Assembly: GCA_001466705.2 (NCBI GenBank)
Contig: LATX02000241.1
Location: forward strand, 1 to 64,000
Length of the DNA: 64,000 nt
DNA from: Moniliophthora roreri
Taxonomy: Eukaryota; Basidiomycota; Agaricomycetes; Agaricales; Marasmiaceae
Direction: 5' to 3'
The translations under genes and the position numbers were made by a program. Position 1 is the stretch's first letter. Every line of letters begins with the position of its first letter. Of this stretch, positions 58,050 to 64,000 are shown piece after piece. A model generated the notes under the pieces. The model worked only from the letters and a program-made list of their open reading frames with translations, ran no database searches and was not told the DNA's origin.

Positions 58050-58574
58050 TCAAAGTATTAGTGGGGATGTAAGAAAAGACCAATAGTGGTGACCCACTTG
58101 AATGTCGCGTTCAAGATCATCTGCCTCGTTATAGCAAGCGATGATCTCCGAGATTAAGGAAGGGTAGAAGCCGAGGTAAATCTTCAATAACGAACGGGAC
58201 TTTCTGTCCAAGTCAAGCTCCTTGAGGCGGGTTTGGGACGCGTTCCTCTTCAGACTGTAAACCAAGATCCATTAGCGCGGTCATCAATGAAGAACGACAA
58301 TTCTGATGCACTCGGATAGCCTATGCTCCTTGTCCTCTAGCTCATCGTGAAAACGAACTAGCGATAGGTTTGCACGCGCCTTCTCGTAAACTTGATCGAC
58401 CTTTTTTCCCTTCACGGTCAACCCTGACGTCGTGAAGCATGGGTAGCGAGATCGAAAGTAAGGCCACGAAGCGGCCACAAGTAGTGAAATGGCAAAGAGG
58501 ATGTATAGGAGATAGGTCTGGGGTGTGGCATTGGGAACTGGTGGGAGATTGAATACAGTACTGAGAGTAGACAT
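58050..58574 (-). CDS. RYPCF-family membrane protein, copy 3 (no third exon)
   Basis: Exon 1 from 58574: MSTLSTVFNLPPV, anchor (YILFAISLLVAASWPYF), RSRYPCFTTSGLTVKGKKVD, helical region to HRLS. An intron GTGCAT...TTACAG with branch GCTAAT follows. Exon 2: LKRNASQTRLKELDL, SLLKIYLGFYPSLISEIIA, EADDLERDIQ, then reading continues through the usual donor (GTGGGT) to a stop at 58050. The LLVESDTQ/basic-tail exon was not found downstream. It could be a shorter isoform, a truncated paralogue, or use an exon too diverged to see. Confidence 0.6.
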
Positions 58575-58630
58575 TGTGAGATCTGGGTGATATTTGGTAG
58601 AACCAGACGTACCATAGATGCTTTTATGCC

Positions 58631-60595
58631 AGACATTGGGAGATGTAAAGTAGTGTGGAATGACATTGCACTTCCATATAAGGATGATTCTCCTAACTTC
58701 GTTTCCTTATAGGGCCCAATCGCCCGCTCAGATCTCCCATACTTCTTTGTGACGCGATCAAGATGCGATGCGATCAAGATGCAGAGCTTCCGAAAGGGCC
58801 CTGTGGCTCTATTATTCCGGTTATGCGCAGCTATACGTCCCCTTACCCCATCTTTACTCTCACGAGTGACAGATCTAGAGAAGCCCTGGAAAAGGCTTCT
58901 TACAACTGCTTTATATAACCGAGGTGAAGCAAGGCGATGCAAGAGGACAAGATGACTTTTCAAGTCATATTGTTCGCCCCCACCATATGCCCAACGAGGT
59001 TTTCAACAGCATCTTTGATGGGTCATTATTCTTAACGCTTCAGACGTCACAATACAAACTGTCCGACCGCCCGAGCACCCGACTGCTCTTTTCAAGGCTG
59101 TCACAGAAGGGGATCATCAAAATCCAAAAAAAAGATGCTACTGAGAGGGAATGCTTCACCGGATACTTGCTCCAGGACGTGTCCTGTAGGCGTAGTGAGT
59201 GCGTGTCCTCAATACTATCTACAAATATCGATCTCTGATACTTGTTATTAACAGTACAAAGGTCAAAGCTTCTCATCTTTGTATAAAGAATTTAGGACTG
59301 GACACGGTGTCGCCCTTGTCGCTGTGTAAGATCTACCTTGGCTTTTATCCCAACCTCGTTCCGGCTCTTAATGCCTGGCACAGAGATGCAGATACCCCTG
59401 AGCGTGACCATTCAGGTGCGGCACTCGGTCGTTTCGCACTCCCTCACGTTTCTCATGCCTTCGATAGACCAGGTTCGAGTCCGATACCCAACATCGCTAT
59501 CGATCGGAACTATACCGACGCACTGGAGGTCTAGATCGTTCCCAGAACTCTGCGTTTGCATTCTTCCTTCACCAACTTGTCATCATGACTCGTCGCTTCT
59601 TGTCCGTTCGCTGGGGTTACACTGACCTTCGTCCCCAGTCCGACAATCCTTTCAGGTACCGGCAGCGAGGGACGTCCGTTCGCCCAAAATATTTATATGG
59701 TAAGTTTTCTTTGTGATCCAGGTTATCAACGCAACGAGCATCAGTGGATTTTTATTGGCACGCTCTATCCTGCTGTGCTCATCCGATTCTTTGCTTTTTA
59801 TCACGCTCCTTTTGTACTCTAATAACTTGTGAATGCCTTTTAATAATTCTACCCGACTGAGATCACTTACCGCAAATCGCTTTAGCAGTGACCCCGGTTG
59901 GTTGATCCCTCTATTCACGGAACGTCGCTCTTGTTAGGATAAACAAAAAGACAGGCAAATTGCGCTACCCTTGCTCAGGTTTCTCCACAATCTACGGTTT
60001 CATAGCATTAGCGAATGGTGAATTCAAGCATTTTTGACGAATCGTCTTGTCCCTGAGAACACGGACTCAGGGCCGTGATAAACGGACAAGTCGGTCATTA
60101 CCTCCGGTACCGGAGAGATAGACCTATAAGTGGCTGTGCTTGTGCCTGGGAGTCGACTGCTTCGCGTTGCGTTGGCAACAAACGTCGACTCGGATCGCGA
60201 TTCGCAAACAGACAGAGTCGAAACTGAAGGAACATTGGATTAGATATCGATAGCGAAGCGAAGAGATACACAGCAGATAAGGGAAGGAAACATAGTCAAA
60301 GGGAGCCTACAGCGGTGAGATCATATTCATGGACTTGTTGGAGGCTGTAAGGAAGGGTTCGGTTCATGTAGGTATCAAAGCACATGGATAGCATGAGCAT
60401 GGTGAAAGCTGAAGAAGAAAAATGAGAGGATAGCAGAGTGTGATAGCAATTAGGTGGATATCTCGCTTCATACGAGTTGCGCCAAGGAAGTCCTACAAAC
60501 ACGGCGTCAGAACATTCATAAGATAGGTGGGGGAGAAGTAAAAGTGTACCAAGCATATGAGAGGAAGATCCGAAATGACAGCTGAGGACAGTCGT
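58631..60595. other. Spacer with one RYPCF relic
   Basis: Apart from the relic at 59281-59413 no gene is recognised on either strand. DNA around 59590-59640 resembles 55405-55445, so the two relics share flanks as well. Confidence 0.4.
59281..59413 (+). pseudogene. RYPCF-family relic (middle exon only)
   Basis: This keeps SLCKIYLGFYPNLVPALNAW and HRDADTPERD, aligned to SLWKIYLGFHPSLVSDIVAWYKDAEDLERD of the family, with a donor-like GTGCGG after it. No anchor exon and no third exon are seen. Confidence 0.6.
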
Positions 60596-61324
60596 TCAGC
60601 TTGCAGGCGTCATTATCGGTCTTCGGTGACGATGACGCCTCACAAGAGACAAGCCCTCGTGCTGACGACGTGAAGTGTCATCATGGAACGAAGATACGGG
60701 AACGATGTGTGGCAGTGAAATCGAGGGATTTGCTGCGTCGATTGGTGTGGACGTTTCAACTTCTGATCGATATTGAGTATCGGATTCCATGAGTAACTAC
60801 CCGCAAGAGATCAGTATAGACAAATAGAAGAGCAGTAGTACTACGCACCCGAATGTCCTGTTCAAGGTCCTCTGCGTCCTTATACCAAGCAACTGTGTCT
60901 GAGACGAGCGAAGGGTGAAGGCCAAGATAGATCTTCCATAACGATTGCGATGTCTTGTCCATGTTAAGATCTCTTGAGCGGATCCTGGAAGCTCGGTTCT
61001 TCAACCTATACATTCTCCTCGTTAGAATAGCGTAGGAGATATGACTGGATTGACGTACGCAGTCAACCTGCGTGCCTTTTCTTGGAGCTCGTCGCCAAAA
61101 TGGGCCAGCGATACGTTTGAACGCGCCTTGTTGTAAACTTGATCGAGCTTGTTTTCCTTCATGTTTAGTTCTGAGGTCGTGAGGCATGGGTAAAGGGATC
61201 GAATGTAAAGCCATAAGGCAGCGGCGAGGAAGAGTGAGAGGACGGAAAGACTGTAGACGAGGTAGTTGTTTGTGTCATTGGGAACTGGATTCAGGATATT
61301 CTGAGTGGGTCTGAGGATAGACAT
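60596..61324 (-). CDS. RYPCF-family membrane protein, copy 4 (intact)
   Basis: Exon 1 from 61324: MSILRPTQNILNPV, anchor (LSVLSLFLAAALWLYI), RSLYPCLTTSELNMKENKLD (signature slightly changed), SLAHFGDELQEKARRLTA. An intron GTACGT...CTAAC...GTATAG follows. Exon 2: RASRIRSRDLNMDK, SLWKIYLGLHPSLVSDTVAW, KDAEDLEQDI. After a second intron exon 3 gives LLMESDTQ, a Ser/Thr linker and VRRHRHRRP to the stop at 60596. All three exons are open with canonical sites. The TATA-like word is at 61380-61390. Confidence 0.78.
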
Positions 61325-61390
61325 TGAGGAGCAGAGACTTTCTTTCAGTCGAAAGTGGACATACCAAAGGACAGGGTTCAGCTTTTAAGT

Positions 61391-62081
61391 GTGGATACAT
61401 AGCGTAGATGGCAAGGCCAAGTGAAGTAAGGTTCCGGGGTCCTGCTAATGTTGTTGTTGGTATGCAGCAGAGTAAAACTCCGGGGTTCCGGGTCCTGGTA
61501 TGTAGCAGATTCCAAATAAGGTAGCGCCTTCGAATTTCAAGCAGGAACTATTAGCACCCCTTAGTAAGCAAGTCTGCCGTCATTTGCAAGCTCTCGCCAC
61601 ATTCCGACGTCTGTACAGCGATCAACAAGTGACATTTGATGTCATTTTCAGGCCCGCATGAGCCCATGTATCATAAGACGGCTCTCATCCTGATCCTGGT
61701 CAACCGGATCCTCCATTCACAGGGTGTTGTTCTCAGTAGGATGCACAACAAGACGCGCGCAAGTTGTGCTACTCCCGCACTTGCTCCCTCAAGGTCTGCA
61801 AATCAGGATAAGTGGTTTCATAGCATTTCATCGCCTTCCTAAAGTCACAAGGTTGAGAGTCACTATCACGGTCAGCGACACAATCACGGAAGAAGCCCAT
61901 GTCTAACGACCGAGCGGCGTGGGATTCCTCGTTGTTCGACGTAAGAGCGCAGCACGCCTCTGTCCTCCCATTTAGGCAATCTAATCCAGATCTTGATTTC
62001 TAGTATCTTACTGCCTCCCCTTTAGATTAAAACCTGCCGGTACGTCCCTGCTCCACACTAAACATATTTACCCTCATTCTA
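61391..62081. other. Spacer with a short imperfect duplication
   Basis: At 61430-61515 the words GGTTCCGGG-GTCCTG and TATGCAGCAGA/TATGTAGCAGA occur twice in order. No gene is recognised. Confidence 0.45.
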
Positions 62082-62673
62082 ATGGTCGTCCCCGCAACCA
62101 ATTCCGTCTGTCGACTCCTCGATACCGAGTCCAGTGGCAGCGAGGTCTATAGCTTCGAAGTCGTGGGCCTCCTCACGATGTCCTTGGTTATCATCGTGAT
62201 TTGGCCCTACTGTCGCCATCGGTACCCGTGCCTCGCACTATCGAGACTGAGCACGAAAGAGAAACACCTTGACGCTGTCTACGGATGTGCGCAAGAACAA
62301 GTGGTTGTATGGACCTACGCTGGAGAAATTGAAACTTTGGAGAATCGAGTGAGTGAGCTAGACCAATGCTTCTTCAAAACCGACCAATTTAAATTTCTTC
62401 CCAGGTTAAAAACCAGGGCCTCGAAAATCCGTGCCAAAGTCTCAAAATGGACGCCGAGTCATCTTCGTTGTAAAAGATTTACTTTGGATCTCACCATGAG
62501 CTGGTCTCTGATATCGTTTCTTGGTACAAAGATGCAAACGCCCTCGAACGGAGTGTTCAGGTCTGTATTCACGATTTAATTATTCAAATATTTGACATCT
62601 TTTGCAGGCCGGTGTCGAGTCCAATAAACAGTACGACTATGAAGCTGTACTGGCGTACTGGGTGTTGTTGTAA
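62082..62673 (+). pseudogene. RYPCF-family relative, copy 5, probable frameshift
   Basis: The most diverged member. It starts MVVPATNSVC, then an anchor (VVGLLTMSLVIIVIWPYC), RHRYPCLALSRLSTKEKHLD (diverged signature), WTYAGEIETLENRVSELD and, across a possible intron, PRLKTRASKIRAKVSKWTP. The following LVSDIVSWYKDANALERSVQ is in another frame, about one base out near 62490, then a donor and a last exon AGVESNKQYDYEAVLAYW to a stop at 62673. The different tail suggests a separate subfamily. A sequencing error at the shift cannot be excluded. Confidence 0.6.
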
Positions 62674-62704
62674 TAACTGACGCCACCTCTGGTTCCCACC
62701 CAAT

Positions 62705-62756
62705 GCAGCTGATTAGCCGCCATCAATCACGTCAAAGATGGCGACTGATCAGCTGC
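62705..62756. repeat. 20-bp inverted repeat with 12-nt loop
   Basis: GCAGCTGATTAGCCGCCATC (62705-62724) is followed after 12 bases by GATGGCGACTGATCAGCTGC (62737-62756), its reverse complement with two mismatches. The preceding TCTGGTTCCCACCCA resembles the end of the 46.7-kb element (TTTGGTTCCCACCCA), so this may be a fragment of a related transposon end. Confidence 0.7.
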
Positions 62757-64000
62757 AAGAACCGCGTTTTTTGGGCGCACCCCGGTCGCTCCTAAATAAA
62801 CTCCCCGGTCGCACCTCTCGAGTTTCGACTGCTGCCAAAGTCCTTCCTTGCCCATTTTCGGAAATCACCGCCATTCAAAAATTTTCATCATCTTTTGCCT
62901 GCCGCCGCTGTGACTCGTCACCACGTCAACGTCGCTCCCACGGCCTTTGTCATCGTCCCAAATGCCCTCATCATTGCGGGAGTCGTCGTCGAGGGAAAAT
63001 CTGTTCAGGTGCGCCCCAGTTTTTTTTTTCAATACTTTCTCCATCGCTAAATATCTATGTTTAGCTTTTGAAACATCATTAACTACTGTCCTCTTGTACC
63101 CTATGACGACCAATACAAAACTGAAGAATTTTTTTTCATCACTTTCATTTGGCCGGAGACCGCCCGCAACCAAACCCCCATGTCTGACTTCGCCTACCCT
63201 TGCATCATTAGTCTGGCGAGGACTTTGCCTCTTTCTCGTTACCTATCTGTGTTGTCGTTATGGACTGGCACCCTCCGAGTACCTGTTGGCCTCATATATC
63301 CCTCATACCACATGGCCCACGAATATTCGAAGCCCAGGAATACGTGGATCCAGACATGAGAGATGTGTTTGGTTAGACGTTACCTCAACAACATGATAGG
63401 TCCTCAACCCCGTTTGTGCTGCGAATCCCTTCAACAACAACCCAAAATCAAATTCCCACCAATCCCAGTGTCAACGTGAACAACCCGATTTTGGCTCCAG
63501 CATTCGCTCAGGTCACAATATAACGAACCCAAATCTTCATGGGTTAATTTAAATCATATATGCCATTGTGGAGATTCCGGCAGAGCAGGCTCACGGACTT
63601 GGTAGTGCATTAACAGACGACAAGGCGATCATCGAGATCAAGGTGCATTTCCTAACTTGTCAAGATGTCAAATTTTAATTCAGTGCAGTCAGATATCGAC
63701 ACAAGGTGTGGAATTCGGAGCCCACGTTGAAAAAAATATCCATTACACCTCCTGTCGTTGGGATTCAAACCGCGATTTGAGCAACGTACTCCAGAAACAT
63801 GTCGCCGGGCGGGTCGAGTGAAGTGAGCAGAGATTCCCGCTTGCTCTACCCTTCCAGACGACACATGTTTATGGGTTGTTCTGCCGTGTGAAGGGCTAGT
63901 ATTCAATGGGGGATCTTGCAAGCTGAGAATGTGGATGAGTATTTAGGGGACTAGTGGTTGATGTAACGTTAATACATGGTGCATAATTACCTATTGGCTA
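62757..64000. other. No confident gene
   Basis: One acidic patch on the minus strand (LDDDSRNDEGIWDDDKGRG near 62960) may be an old exon. Near 63760 a minus-strand GGTTTGAATCCC resembles a tRNA B box but no cloverleaf forms. No gene is called. Confidence 0.4.

Noticed and set aside
63730..63850. tRNA-like sequence on the minus strand (B-box-like GGTTTGAATCCC, ends GTCGT/ACGAC)
   Set aside because: The acceptor pairs only five bases, the T stem does not pair and no anticodon arm forms; at best a decayed tRNA-derived sequence.
1..64000. CRISPR arrays, bacterial operons, ribosome binding sites or rRNA genes
   Set aside because: Gene structure is clearly eukaryotic; no regularly spaced direct repeats with unique spacers and no rRNA signature were seen.

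Overview
The window reads as nuclear DNA of a mushroom-type basidiomycete (Agaricomycetes). Support: genes split by many short GT-AG introns (about 45-60 bp, often with a CTAAC/CTGAC branch site), three fungal-type (FunK1-class) protein kinase genes, proteins matching the Agaricomycete families DUF6535 and DUF6699, a multi-exon P450, and a tRNA-Lys with an intron. Family names come from motifs recognised by eye; no search was run. Seven isolated single Ns (11908, 12671, 15411, 15896, 16725, 47252, 49084) mark sequence joins, several beside repeats, so local order there is uncertain.

Layout. 0-5.5 kb: a SINE-like tRNA-derived sequence, small repeats, a secreted CFEM-like cysteine-rich gene with a decayed duplicate, and an anchored hypothetical protein. 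5.8 kb: tRNA-Lys(UUU). 7.3-13.1 kb: a complete P450, then a 5' fragment of a paralogue cut off by a 2-kb terminal-inverted-repeat (TIR) element. 13.2-15.4 kb: a FunK1 kinase, incomplete at an N. 16.7-17.6 kb: an 896-bp TIR element. 20.1-22.0 kb: a DUF6699 gene split by a 560-bp insertion. 22.3-29.9 kb: an ordinary gene stretch (AT-hook/coiled-coil protein, TAP-type alpha/beta hydrolase, C2H2 zinc-finger protein). 30-37 kb: relics, including a deleted NRPS-like adenylate-forming reductase that also carries a poly(A)-tailed insertion with a 15-bp target duplication. 37.2-44.7 kb: a DUF6535 membrane protein, then two copies of a two-gene module: a small anchored adaptor-like protein (one ending in an MIT-like domain, the other in an SH3 domain) convergent with a short FunK1 kinase that lacks an N-lobe. 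46.7-50.1 kb: an element with about 500-bp inverted arms. 50.3-62.7 kb: a cluster of at least seven copies or relics of one small membrane-anchored family (signature RYPCFTTSEL), with a solo LTR (52.5 kb) inside.

The genes do not form one pathway. The strongest leads are the duplicated adaptor/kinase module with an MIT-to-SH3 exchange, the RYPCF family cluster, and the set of mobile elements, several caught interrupting genes with readable target-site duplications.
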